Assembly (NCBI GenBank): GCA_950071875.1
Contig: CATMNW010000017.1
Location: forward strand, 1-17,994
DNA from: an uncultured Erythrobacteraceae bacterium
GTDB taxonomy: Bacteria; Pseudomonadota; Alphaproteobacteria; Sphingomonadales; Sphingomonadaceae
Length of the DNA stretch: 17,994 nt
Reading direction: 5' to 3'
This document shows, piece after piece, positions 1 to 6,916 of the stretch. Position 1 is the stretch's first letter. Every line of letters begins with the position of its first letter. A model generated the notes under the pieces. That model was not told the origin of the DNA, made no database searches, and worked only from the letters and a program-made list of their open reading frames with translations. A program made the position numbers and the translations under genes.

Positions 1-370
1 GACTGCCGCTGCGCGCAAGAAGATGATCCGCGTGCCGCTGAAGGAGGGCCGTACCCTTCATCACGACGGCAAGGGTCACTTCGGCGCCGGCAAGGTTACC
101 GTTCGCACCGCGCCCGCTGGTACCGGTATCATCGCCGGTGGTCCAATGCGTGCCGTGTTCGAAAGCCTGGGTGTTGCAGACGTGGTGACCAAGTCGGTCG
201 GCACCTCGAACCCCTACAACATGATCCGCGCCACTTTCGATGCGCTGACCGACCAGACTTCGCCGAAGTCGGTTGCTCAGCGTCGCGGCAAGAAGGTCGC
301 TGACCTTTTGGGCCGTGGTGGCGCCTCGGAGGCCGAGGCTGAAGCCGACGCCGCCGCTATTGCGGAGTAA
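1..370 (+). CDS. rpsE: 30S ribosomal protein S5, C-terminal part (5' end outside window)
   Basis: The open frame enters from base 2 and ends at TAA 368-370, giving about 122 residues of ribosomal protein S5. S5 is a small-subunit protein involved in decoding fidelity. The visible part is the C-terminal S5 domain: a basic entry (RKKMIRVPLKEGRTL), the conserved HHDGKGHFGAGKVTVR stretch, then GTGIIAGGPMRAVFESLGV and the KSVGTSNPYNMIRATFDAL segment. The N-terminal double-stranded-RNA-binding-like half lies upstream of the window. The tail after about residue 100 is Ala/Glu-rich (GGASEAEAEADAAA), longer and more acidic than in E. coli. Only 6 bases separate its stop from rpmD, the normal spc operon arrangement. 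Confidence 0.97.
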   Translation, partial: TAAARKKMIRVPLKEGRTLHHDGKGHFGAGKVTVRTAPAGTGIIAGGPMRAVFESLGVADVVTKSVGTSNPYNMIRATFDALTDQTSPKSVAQRRGKKVADLLGRGGASEAEAEADAAAIAE

Positions 371-376
371 GAGACG

Positions 377-562
377 ATGGCCAAAGCAAAGACCGTCAAG
401 ATCAAGCAGATCGGATCGCCGATTCGCCGTCCGGAAAGCCAGCGCCAGATCCTTATCGGTCTCGGGCTGAACAAGATGCACAAGGTCGTCGAACGCCAGG
501 ACACCCCCGAGGTGCGCGGCGCGATCGCCAAGATCCCGCATCTGGTGACCGTGGTCGATTGA
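377..562 (+). CDS. rpmD: 50S ribosomal protein L30
   Basis: This is a 61-residue protein of the normal length for bacterial L30, a small large-subunit protein. The frame shows the family pattern: an N-terminal beta strand (KTVKIKQIGSPI), the RRPESQRQILIGLGLNKMHKVVERQDTP region, and a last strand (IPHLVTVVD). The start ATG follows the rpsE stop by 6 bases and lacks a strong SD, so it is probably translated by coupling to rpsE. It is the last gene before an intrinsic terminator. In many bacteria rplO follows directly, but here a 319-base spacer intervenes. Confidence 0.96.
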   Translation: MAKAKTVKIKQIGSPIRRPESQRQILIGLGLNKMHKVVERQDTPEVRGAIAKIPHLVTVVD

Positions 563-587
563 GACCCGTTCACAGCGTGAAACATGG

Positions 588-616
588 AAAACCCCGGCCA
601 TTGTGTCGGGGTTTTT
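588..616 (+). terminator. Rho-independent terminator after rpmD
   Basis: The arm aaaaccccg (588-596) pairs with cggggtttt (607-615) around a 10-base loop, and the 3' arm runs into a five-T stretch (612-616). It lies 26 bases after the rpmD stop. A U-tracted GC hairpin inside the spc operon suggests full or partial termination between L30 and L15. The stem is moderate (5 G-C pairs plus the A-T flank), so it may be leaky. Confidence 0.75.
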
Positions 617-628
617 CGCATCTGGGGC

Positions 629-637
629 TGTTATAAT
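629..637 (+). promoter_or_regulatory. Extended -10 promoter candidate for rplO-secY-adk
   Basis: TG at 629-630, one base, then TATAAT at 632-637: a perfect extended -10 element (TGnTATAAT). No TTGACA-like -35 lies 16-18 bases upstream, where the terminator T-run sits, but extended -10 promoters can work without one. Transcription would start near 644, giving a leader of roughly 240 bases before rplO. The position directly after a terminator fits a secondary promoter that restores transcription of the distal spc genes. Confidence 0.55.
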
Positions 638-763
638 TTGCAATAGCCGGGAGAGCATAGCTTCCGTGCTCTCGTATCGGTTGGGCCGTCTGTTCGGTAA
701 GCTCCGAGGGTCTGGGCGCTACTGAAGAGGCGCGGACCATTCGCGTGTGAAAAGTACCTCTTT

Positions 764-850
764 ATGAACCCCAGCAAAAGCGGATTGGGGGTCGACACCA
801 GCGTGATTTCCGATTATTGGGCCCGCTTCCCAAAAGCGCGAACCCCGTAA
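764..850 (+). CDS. Possible 28-codon leader ORF upstream of rplO
   Basis: ATG 764 opens a 28-residue frame ending at TAA 848-850, 31 bases before rplO. The frame is actually open from 701 but has no earlier ATG. About 70 per cent of third positions are G or C, compatible with coding in this genome, but the stretch is short. There is no good SD (only gaaaag about 10 bases upstream). The product resembles nothing I recognise. Its stop falls inside the cccc-gtaat-gggg hairpin in front of rplO, so translation could open that structure. It may simply be a chance frame. Confidence 0.2.
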   Translation: MNPSKSGLGVDTSVISDYWARFPKARTP

Positions 851-881
851 TGGGGCGTTAGAAAGCGAAAGCGAGTGCACT

Positions 882-1406
882 ATGAAACTTAATGATATCC
901 GTGACAATTCCGGCGCCCGTAAAGAGCGGATGCGCGTTGGCCGTGGCATCGGCTCGGGCAAGGGTAAAACCGGCGGTCGTGGCCAGAAGGGCCAAAAGAG
1001 CCGTTCGGGCGTAGCCATCAAGGGCTTCGAAGGCGGCCAGATGCCGCTTCACATGCGCCTGCCGAAGCGTGGCTTCAACAACCCGTTTGGCAAGGATTTC
1101 GCCGAAGTGAACATCGGCATGGTCCAGAAGTTCATCGACGCCAAGAAGCTCGACGCCAAGGGTGTGCTCGATCACGAGGCTCTCCAGGCTGCGGGCCTCG
1201 CACGTGGCGGCAAGGACGGCGTACGCCTGCTGGGCAAGGGTGAACTGACGACCAAGCTTAGCTTCAAGGTTGCTGGCGCATCCAAGGGTGCGATCGAGGC
1301 AGTCGAAAAGGCCGGCGGCAAGGTCGAAGTAATCCCTGCTGCGAAGCCGGAAGCCGAGAAAAAGGCTGAACGGACCGCCGCAAACAAGGCCAAGAAGGCA
1401 AAGTAA
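882..1406 (+). CDS. rplO: 50S ribosomal protein L15
   Basis: This 174-residue protein is L15, a large-subunit assembly protein. The N-terminus carries the Gly/Lys/Arg-rich loop typical of L15 (GARKERMRVGRGIGSGKGKT, then GGRGQKGQKSRSG), followed by GFEGGQMPLHMRLPKRGFNN. The globular C-terminal half contains VLDHEALQAAGL and the GKGELTTKLSFKVAGASKGA strand-helix region. E. coli L15 is 144 residues. The extra length is a C-terminal Ala/Lys/Glu-rich tail (about residues 150-174). The start is preceded by a purine-rich gaaagcgaaagcgag rather than a clear SD. It is the first gene after the internal terminator and promoter. Confidence 0.96.
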   Translation: MKLNDIRDNSGARKERMRVGRGIGSGKGKTGGRGQKGQKSRSGVAIKGFEGGQMPLHMRLPKRGFNNPFGKDFAEVNIGMVQKFIDAKKLDAKGVLDHEALQAAGLARGGKDGVRLLGKGELTTKLSFKVAGASKGAIEAVEKAGGKVEVIPAAKPEAEKKAERTAANKAKKAK

Positions 1407-1418
1407 GCGGGAAAATTC

Positions 1419-1450
1419 GGGGGCGGGGTTCGACATTCCGCTCCCCCTTT
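1419..1450 (+). other. Stem-loop in the rplO-secY spacer
   Basis: ggggg (1419-1423) pairs with ccccc (1443-1447). The stem continues as cgg with ccg (1438-1440) across a two-base bulge and is followed by TTT. It could be a weak attenuator or only a stable spacer hairpin. secY must be transcribed through it unless secY has its own promoter, and I saw none in the 105-base spacer. Confidence 0.3.
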
Positions 1451-1511
1451 CCTATCTAGCCTTCTGCGTGCCGGGAGGGACCGGCGGTAATCCAGGATTG
1501 AACAGTTTCCC

Positions 1512-2876
1512 ATGGCATCACGCGCCGACAATATCGCGAGCAACATGAGCCTCGCAAATTTCTCCAAGGCTACTGAGTTGAAGAACCGTATCTGGTTCAC
1601 CATCGGTGCCTTGATCGTGTTTCGCTTCCTCAGCTTTGTTCCGCTTCCGGGCGTGAACCCGCTGATCCTGGGCGATCTGTACGATCAGACACGGGGCGGT
1701 ATTCTCGACCTCTTCAACACTTTCTCGGGCGGCAGCCTGGAGCGCATGAGCCTTATCGCGCTCGGCGTCATGCCCTATATCACCGCATCGATCGTCGTGC
1801 AGCTGGCTGCGGCGCTTCACCCTTCGTTGGCTGCCCTCAAGAAAGAAGGCACCGTCGGCCGGCAGAAGCTTAACCAGTACACGCGCTATGGCACGGTATT
1901 CCTGTGCGCCATCCAAGGCTGGTTCCTGGCCTCCGGCCTTGAAAGCTTCGGTGCGCAAAGCGGCATGCAAGCGGTTGTCGACCCCGGCATCATGTTCCGC
2001 GTAGGGGCTGTCATCAGTCTTGTCGGCGGAACGATGTTCCTTTTGTGGCTGGGCGAGCAGATCACGAGCCGTGGCATCGGAAACGGGGTTTCCCTGATCA
2101 TCATGGCCGGCATCGTGGCCCAGTTCCCGACTTTCGTTTCGAATCTCGGATCAGGATACTCGGAAGGTTCGATCGCCACCGGTATCATCGTCGGCCTGAT
2201 CGCCATGGTCATCATCCTGATCCTCGTCATCTGTTTCATGGAACGTGCCCAGCGTCGCTTGCTGATCCAGTATCCCAAGCGCGCGACGCAGCGCGGCATG
2301 ATGCAGGCAGACCGCTCGCACCTCCCGCTGAAGCTCAACACCGCCGGTGTGATACCGCCGATTTTCGCCAGTTCGCTGCTGCTTTTGCCGCTGACGATTA
2401 CGCAGTTTGCCGGGAATTCGGTCGATACCGAGAGCACCACCGGTTCGCTGCTGCAGTCGACGCTGCAATATCTCCAGCACGGTCAGCCGCTCTACATGGC
2501 TCTCTATGCCGTCGGTATCATCTTCTTCTGCTTCTTCTACACGGCGATCGTCTTCAATCCGGAAGAGACCGCGGAGAACCTGAAGAAGAACGGTGGGTTC
2601 ATCCCGGGAATCCGTCCCGGCAAGCGCACCGAGGAATATCTCGACTATGTGCTGACCCGCATTACCGTGATCGGTGCGATCTACCTGACGATTGTCTGTG
2701 TCTTGCCGGAATACATGATTGCGCAAACCGGTGTTCCGCTGTTTCTTGGTGGCACCAGCCTGCTTATCGTGGTGAACGTCACGGTGGATACGATCAGCCA
2801 GATCCAGTCGCACCTGCTCGCGCATCAGTATGGCGATTTGATCAAGAAGGCCAAGCTCAAGGGGCGCATGCGCTAA
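1512..2876 (+). CDS. secY: Protein translocase subunit SecY
   Basis: SecY is the pore-forming subunit of the SecYEG translocon in the inner membrane, through which signal-peptide-bearing and membrane proteins pass. The 454-residue product has the family layout. An N-terminal amphipathic stretch leads into TM1 (IWFTIGALIVFRFLSFVPLPGV). The plug region is GGILDLFNTFSGGSLERMS, followed by PYITASIVVQL and eight more hydrophobic segments. The C5 cytoplasmic loop NGGFIPGIRPGKRTEEYLD includes the ribosome/SecA-contacting Arg (about R368). TM10 is LLIVVNVTVDTISQIQSHLLAHQY. ATG 1512 matches the N-terminal length of alphaproteobacterial SecY; an internal ATG at 1545 would remove the first 11 residues. 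It is followed 31 bases later by adk, as in other alphaproteobacterial spc operons. Confidence 0.97.
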   Translation: MASRADNIASNMSLANFSKATELKNRIWFTIGALIVFRFLSFVPLPGVNPLILGDLYDQTRGGILDLFNTFSGGSLERMSLIALGVMPYITASIVVQLAAALHPSLAALKKEGTVGRQKLNQYTRYGTVFLCAIQGWFLASGLESFGAQSGMQAVVDPGIMFRVGAVISLVGGTMFLLWLGEQITSRGIGNGVSLIIMAGIVAQFPTFVSNLGSGYSEGSIATGIIVGLIAMVIILILVICFMERAQRRLLIQYPKRATQRGMMQADRSHLPLKLNTAGVIPPIFASSLLLLPLTITQFAGNSVDTESTTGSLLQSTLQYLQHGQPLYMALYAVGIIFFCFFYTAIVFNPEETAENLKKNGGFIPGIRPGKRTEEYLDYVLTRITVIGAIYLTIVCVLPEYMIAQTGVPLFLGGTSLLIVVNVTVDTISQIQSHLLAHQYGDLIKKAKLKGRMR

Positions 2877-2907
2877 AGCGCAGTCGGCGCAAAGGGGACG
2901 TTACGCA

Positions 2908-3555
2908 ATGGACATCATCCTTCTGGGGCCCCCGGGGGCGGGCAAGGGCACACAGGCACAGCGGCTCGTGCAACATCACGGAATGCTGCAGCTTTCGACC
3001 GGTGATATGCTGCGGGAAACGCGCAAGGCCGATACCGAGCTTGGTCGCAAGGTTGCGGACATCATGGATTCGGGCGCGCTGGTTTCCGACGATATCGTAT
3101 CTGCGATGATCGACGCGAAGCTGGAAGACATGGGTCCTGAAATCGGCGCCATTTTCGATGGCTATCCGCGCACTGCCGCCCAAGCCGGCCAGCTGGACGA
3201 AATCCTTGCCAGGCACGGCCGCAAGCTCGATCACGTGATCGAACTGGAAGTCAATGAGGATGCCCTCGTTGAACGTATTACCGGACGGTACACCTGCGCT
3301 AATTGCGGCGAAGGGTATCACGAAGCGTTCAAGCAACCCGAAACCGACGGTGTCTGCGACAAATGCGGCTCGACCGAATTCAAGCGCCGCGCTGATGACA
3401 CCGAAGAGACCGTTCGGCATCGCATGCAGGTCTACCGCAGCGAAACGGCGCCTATTTTGCCGGGCTATGAATCCCGGGACATCGTTTCACGCGTCGATGG
3501 CATGGGTGCGATCGACGATGTGACGCACGCGATCGACGCTATACTCACACGCTAG
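2908..3555 (+). CDS. adk: Adenylate kinase (zinc-binding long-lid form)
   Basis: Adenylate kinase is a cytoplasmic enzyme that interconverts ATP + AMP and 2 ADP. The 215-residue protein begins with the Walker A P-loop GPPGAGKGTQ (residues 7-16). The AMP-binding segment STGDMLR comes next, then FDGYPRT (83-89), the usual NMP-kinase signature. The LID carries four cysteines, C130-x2-C133 and C150-x2-C153, the structural zinc site of long-form adenylate kinases. E. coli Adk lacks this site, but it is common in Gram-positives and many alphaproteobacteria. RRADDTEETVRHR supplies the LID arginines. It sits 31 bases after secY and is the last canonical gene of this block. Confidence 0.97.
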   Translation: MDIILLGPPGAGKGTQAQRLVQHHGMLQLSTGDMLRETRKADTELGRKVADIMDSGALVSDDIVSAMIDAKLEDMGPEIGAIFDGYPRTAAQAGQLDEILARHGRKLDHVIELEVNEDALVERITGRYTCANCGEGYHEAFKQPETDGVCDKCGSTEFKRRADDTEETVRHRMQVYRSETAPILPGYESRDIVSRVDGMGAIDDVTHAIDAILTR

Positions 3556-3598
3556 AACAGCCCCAGCTTTCCAATATTTTCGGATTGGCCTAGGACCA

Positions 3599-3616
3599 CC
3601 TCCAGACATCTGGAGG
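3599..3616 (+). promoter_or_regulatory. SD-sequestering inverted repeat before the SRPBCC gene
   Basis: cctccaga (3599-3606), ca, tctggagg (3609-3616) is a perfect inverted repeat. Folded as RNA it makes a 7-bp stem (cctccag/ctggagg) with an acat tetraloop. The 3' arm contains the ggagg SD (3612-3616), 9 bases before ATG 3626, so the folded form would hide the ribosome binding site. As DNA it could equally be an operator for a dimeric regulator. No T-run follows, so it is not an intrinsic terminator for adk. Confidence 0.6.
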
Positions 3617-3625
3617 AAAGGTCAA

Positions 3626-4267
3626 ATGCGTTCCACCCCCACCATTTTTCTAGCCATCGCCGCGCTTGCTGGCGCATCGCCGCTTGCGGCAAAGGTTGCA
3701 GAAACCAGCGATAACGGATTTGTCACGCAGGATCTTGCGGAAGTGGCGGCAACGCCGATGGAAACCTGGCTCGCCCTGATCAAGCCGGGTAATTGGTGGA
3801 GTGACGAACACACTTGGTCGGCCGATGCATCCAACATGATGTTGACGCCACAGGCTGGCGGTTGCTTTTGCGAACGCGTGCCGGGTGAAGATCGCGCTGA
3901 CGGCTTCTCTTTGGATGGCAGCGTCCAACACATGAGCGTGATCCAGGCCTATCCTTTGCGCGCGTTGCGTATGCGTGGGGGACTTGGGCCCCTGCAGGGT
4001 GAGCCGGCCACCGGAGTGCTCACGATTTCTCTGGAAGAGATTGATGGAGGGACAAGAATTCGTTGGGAATACGTGGTTGGCGGTTACATGCGCTACGATG
4101 TCGATACAATCTCGAAGGCTGTCGACGGCGTGATGAGCCAGCAACTGGCGGGCTTGCGGGATCTGCTAGGGCCGCTCGGCACTGTCGATACAGCGAGCGA
4201 TGAAAGCGCCGAGGAAGCGGAACCGACAATCGAGGCACAGATTGATGCCATGCTAGATCCCCAATAG
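3626..4267 (+). CDS. Secreted SRPBCC (START-like) family protein
   Basis: This is a 213-residue exported protein. Residues 1-22 form a signal peptide (TIFLAIAALAGASPLAA) with likely cleavage after LAA. The body fits a helix-grip SRPBCC fold of the AHSA1/polyketide-cyclase kind. It has an N-terminal strand (GFVTQDLAEVAATPMETWLALIKPGNWW), a central WSADASNMMLTPQAGGCFCE with C80/C82, a basic strand LRALRMRGGLGPLQG, and TGVLTISLEEIDGGTRIRWEYVVGG. The long C-terminal helix (162-183) closes the pocket. An acidic tail (187-213) follows. Such domains bind hydrophobic ligands, but the ligand is unknown and periplasmic members are poorly characterised. The ATG follows a strong ggagg at 9 bases, which is embedded in a hairpin. 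It sits between adk and gdhA with the same orientation. Confidence 0.75.
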   Translation: MRSTPTIFLAIAALAGASPLAAKVAETSDNGFVTQDLAEVAATPMETWLALIKPGNWWSDEHTWSADASNMMLTPQAGGCFCERVPGEDRADGFSLDGSVQHMSVIQAYPLRALRMRGGLGPLQGEPATGVLTISLEEIDGGTRIRWEYVVGGYMRYDVDTISKAVDGVMSQQLAGLRDLLGPLGTVDTASDESAEEAEPTIEAQIDAMLDPQ

Positions 4268-4285
4268 CGTCACCTGAGCCTATTC

Positions 4286-4307
4286 AGAGTCCGGATGCCC
4301 GAACTCT
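4286..4307 (+). other. Stem-loop in the SRPBCC-gdhA spacer
   Basis: agagtccgg (4286-4294) pairs with cccgaactct (from 4299) around an atgc loop, with one C-A mismatch, giving eight base pairs. No T-run follows, so it is a poor terminator. It lies 37 bases before the gdhA start and may shape the gdhA leader. Confidence 0.35.
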
Positions 4308-4343
4308 CCGGCGGGGGAGCGCCCCAAGCCAGTGGAGAAACAT

Positions 4344-5702
4344 ATGGCATCCGTCCACGATCAACCGGTCGACCTCGACACGTTCATGGAAGGCGTCGAG
4401 AAGCGCAATCCGGGGCAAACCGAATTTATCCAGGCCGTGCAGGAAGTGGCGCAGGATGTGTTCGACTTCACGCAGGACAAGCAGGAATATCACGAGGCGC
4501 AAATCCTGCGCCGTATCGCCGAGCCCGACCGGATCGTCAGTTTCCGGGTCTGCTGGGAAGACGATGATCACAACATCCGCGTAGAGCGTGGGTGGAGGGT
4601 CCAGAACAACAATGCCATCGGGCCCTACAAGGGTGGCATCCGCTTCCATTCATCCGTGAACGAAAGCGTCCTGAAGTTCCTCGCATTCGAGCAGACCTTC
4701 AAGAACTCGCTGACCGGGTTGCCAATGGGCGGCGGAAAGGGCGGGTCGAACTTCGATCCGAAGGGCAAGAGCGACAGCGAGATCATGCGGTTCTGCCAAA
4801 GCTTCATGACCGAACTCCAGCGCCATATCGGCCCCGATATTGATGTACCGGCAGGTGATATCGGCGTGGGCGCGCGCGAGATCGGTTACCTGTTCGGCCA
4901 GTACAAGCGCATCACAAACCGCTGGGAAGGTGTCCTGACCGGCAAGGGCACGGAATACGGCGGATCGAAAATGCGCCCCGAAGCGACTGGTGACGGTGCG
5001 GTCTATTTCCTTCGCAGCATGCTCCAGCACGCCGGAGAGGACATCGAAGGCAAGACCGCTGTCATTTCTGGCGCCGGCAATGTCGCAACACATGCGGCAG
5101 AAAAGCTGGTGGATCTTGGCGGCAAGGTCCTGACCATGTCCGACAGCGATGGGTTCATCCACGATCCCGACGGGATCGACCGAGACAAGATCGATTGGAT
5201 CAAGTGCCTGAAGAATGAACGTCGCGGCCGGATCAAGGAATACGTCGAGGAGTTTTCCGGTGCGTCCTATCACGAAGGCAAGCGGCCATGGGACGTGGAA
5301 TGCGATCTGGCGATGCCATGCGCAACGCAGAACGAACTGAATGAAGACAACGCAAGATCACTGGTCGAGAACGGCTGCATGGCTCTGGCCGAAGGCGCCA
5401 ACATGCCGACGACGCTTGAAGGAGGGAAAGTCTTTCACGACGCGCAAATCATGTATGGGCCCGGCAAGGCGGCCAATGCTGGAGGGGTGGCGGTCTCGGG
5501 CCTCGAGATGAGCCAGAATGCGGAACGCATCAGTTGGGAAAGCGACAGGCTTGGCGATATGCTGACCGAACTGATGGAAGGCATTCACGACAAATGTGTG
5601 GAGTATGGCGAGAAAGATGGCGCTGTAGATTACGTTCGCGGTGCCAACATTGCGGGTTTCAAGAAGGTCGCAGACGCGATGCTCGCCTTCGGAGTGATGT
5701 AG
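4344..5702 (+). CDS. gdhA: NADP-type glutamate dehydrogenase
   Basis: This cytoplasmic enzyme carries out reductive amination of 2-oxoglutarate with ammonium to L-glutamate, a nitrogen-assimilation route alongside GS-GOGAT. The 452-residue product closely matches the hexameric, NADP-specific family (E. coli GdhA is 447). The substrate region is AIGPYKGGIRFH (about 92-103), followed by KFLAFEQTFKN. The catalytic lysine lies in LPMGGGKGGSNFDPKGKS (K132), followed by DVPAGDIGVGAREIGYL. The Rossmann domain begins at TAVISGAGNVATHAAEKL. Later motifs are PCATQNELN, EGANMPTT and GKAANAGGVAVSGLEMSQNA. I chose ATG 4344 because ggag at 4334-4337 is well spaced from it; an in-frame GTG at 4332 would add four residues but overlaps that SD. 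Confidence 0.95.
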   Translation: MASVHDQPVDLDTFMEGVEKRNPGQTEFIQAVQEVAQDVFDFTQDKQEYHEAQILRRIAEPDRIVSFRVCWEDDDHNIRVERGWRVQNNNAIGPYKGGIRFHSSVNESVLKFLAFEQTFKNSLTGLPMGGGKGGSNFDPKGKSDSEIMRFCQSFMTELQRHIGPDIDVPAGDIGVGAREIGYLFGQYKRITNRWEGVLTGKGTEYGGSKMRPEATGDGAVYFLRSMLQHAGEDIEGKTAVISGAGNVATHAAEKLVDLGGKVLTMSDSDGFIHDPDGIDRDKIDWIKCLKNERRGRIKEYVEEFSGASYHEGKRPWDVECDLAMPCATQNELNEDNARSLVENGCMALAEGANMPTTLEGGKVFHDAQIMYGPGKAANAGGVAVSGLEMSQNAERISWESDRLGDMLTELMEGIHDKCVEYGEKDGAVDYVRGANIAGFKKVADAMLAFGVM

Positions 5703-5791
5703 GAATTCGTCGGATTTTTCCAATCTGTCCAACCTGAGCACGGGGCAAGCACTTCCGAGCGCGATTGGACGCGCGTCTGAGGGGATATGCT

Positions 5792-6916
5792 ATGCAATTC
5801 AGTGCGTTTGCGACCGCTGTCGCGGGTTCGGTTCTCTTGGCCGGTATCGCCAGTACCGGATACAGTCAGGGAAAAGGGGCCAATCCGCCGGAGATGGTGT
5901 GCCGCGCGGCGTTCGGTGTTGCCAGCATGATGGAAGAAGATGGCGAAAGATTTTCCAATGCAGAGTCTGATTGGGCGACGGCCATAACCTCGGAGGCTGA
6001 ACTGGCCGCTTGCGAACGTCCGCCGAAAAGCCTTCTGCTGCGATCGCATGCGATGCTTTATGACGACGGCAATCCCGATACGCGCAGCATTGCCGAGCAG
6101 GTGGCAGATTACCTGAAAAAGTCGACCGCACCCGACAAGCGTTTTGGTTGGGTCATGCCGCTGATGAATGGTGTGTATGGCAAGCCCTACGGACGCACCG
6201 CTCTCTACTGGCTCGAACACGCAGCGGAAATCGGCGATCCGCAAGCGGTATACGAACTGGGTGGAATGTACCGAATGGGCGGGTTCCATATCCCGAAAGA
6301 CCAGCAAAAGGCCGTGGCGCTCGAAAGACAGGCAGCCGAACTTGGTTCCGCGATCAGCATGTATGCGCTGGGAGTGCGTTACCTCAATGGCGACCAGGTG
6401 GCGCGGGATACCAAGCAGGGCCTGGCTTACATGACCAAGGCCGCCGAATACGGCTACGAAGAAGCGCCTTTCATGCTGGCGACCCTCTATGACGATGGCG
6501 GTAGGGGCACAACCTACGGAATTAGGCCAAACGCCAGGAAGGCCAAACAGTACGCGCTGGTCGCAGCCGAAGCAGGCAATGTAGATGCCATGATGCTCTA
6601 TGTTAGCATGCTGCTGCGCGACCCGAAGAGCCTGCGGCACGAGGACGAGGTGTTCTACTGGCTCGACCGTGCAGTCGCATCGGGAGACGCCAAGGCGAAT
6701 GAGATCATCGCCCAAGTGGGGCCGCGTTTACGAGCGAATTACCGCGAAGCCAACGAGGCACGCAATGCGGCGAAAAAGGCCAGGCGCGACGAAATTCTCG
6801 ACGGCCTGTTCAAGGTTTGTCCGACGGAAACCCGGTGCACGACATTCCGCGACCAATATGGCAACGTTGCCTGGAAAACTTGCGGTGACTTCCGCAACTA
6901 TGCGCGATGCGAGTGA
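5792..6916 (+). CDS. Secreted Sel1-repeat (TPR-like) protein
   Basis: This is a 374-residue exported protein. Residues 1-25 are a signal sequence (FATAVAGSVLLAGIASTGYS). From about 134 to 310 there are four to five Sel1-like repeats, short TPR-type helical pairs: ALYWLEHAAEIGDPQAVYELG, QQKAVALERQAAELGSAISMYALGV, GLAYMTKAAEYGYEEAPFMLA, KAKQYALVAAEAGNVDAMMLY and VFYWLDRAVASGDAKANEII. Sel1 repeats are protein-interaction scaffolds; the partner is unknown here. A Lys/Arg/Glu-rich helix (315-337) leads to a compact C-terminus with four cysteines (C343, C349, C364, C373) that could form two periplasmic disulfides. ATG 5792 is supported by gagggg at 7 bases; a TTG at 5765 would add nine residues without an SD. 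It is the last gene before the rpsM promoter. Confidence 0.8.
   Translation: MQFSAFATAVAGSVLLAGIASTGYSQGKGANPPEMVCRAAFGVASMMEEDGERFSNAESDWATAITSEAELAACERPPKSLLLRSHAMLYDDGNPDTRSIAEQVADYLKKSTAPDKRFGWVMPLMNGVYGKPYGRTALYWLEHAAEIGDPQAVYELGGMYRMGGFHIPKDQQKAVALERQAAELGSAISMYALGVRYLNGDQVARDTKQGLAYMTKAAEYGYEEAPFMLATLYDDGGRGTTYGIRPNARKAKQYALVAAEAGNVDAMMLYVSMLLRDPKSLRHEDEVFYWLDRAVASGDAKANEIIAQVGPRLRANYREANEARNAAKKARRDEILDGLFKVCPTETRCTTFRDQYGNVAWKTCGDFRNYARCE

Larger units (their letters stand above)
563..881 (+). other. 319-base spacer between rpmD and rplO (terminator, promoter, structured leader)
   Basis: No recognisable gene fills this gap. From left to right it contains the terminator at 588-616, the extended -10 element at 629-637 and an inverted repeat gagagca/tgctctc (651-673). 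These are followed by a hairpin of cccca (769-773) with tgggg (786-790), a cgctt/aagcg hairpin near 824-838, and a cccc-gtaat-gggg hairpin (843-855) just before the rplO ribosome binding region. The word aaaagcg occurs twice (776-782 and 832-838). A short possible ORF (764-850) overlaps these. Together this looks like a regulated 5' leader for the L15-SecY-Adk transcript. That function is inferred, not shown. Confidence 0.6.

Noticed and set aside
638..720. Possible tRNA or small structured RNA gene after rpmD
   Set aside because: There is a hairpin, but no acceptor stem, no anticodon arm and no GTTCGAAT-type T-loop.
2045..3109. 354-codon plus-strand frame overlapping secY and adk
   Set aside because: It is out of frame with two unmistakable genes, His/Arg/Asp-rich and without motifs.
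3571..3588. ccaat/attgg inverted repeat as an adk terminator
   Set aside because: The stem is only 5 bp and AT-rich, with no downstream T-run.
5630..6715. 361-codon minus-strand frame
   Set aside because: It is antisense to gdhA and the Sel1 gene, both supported by family motifs.
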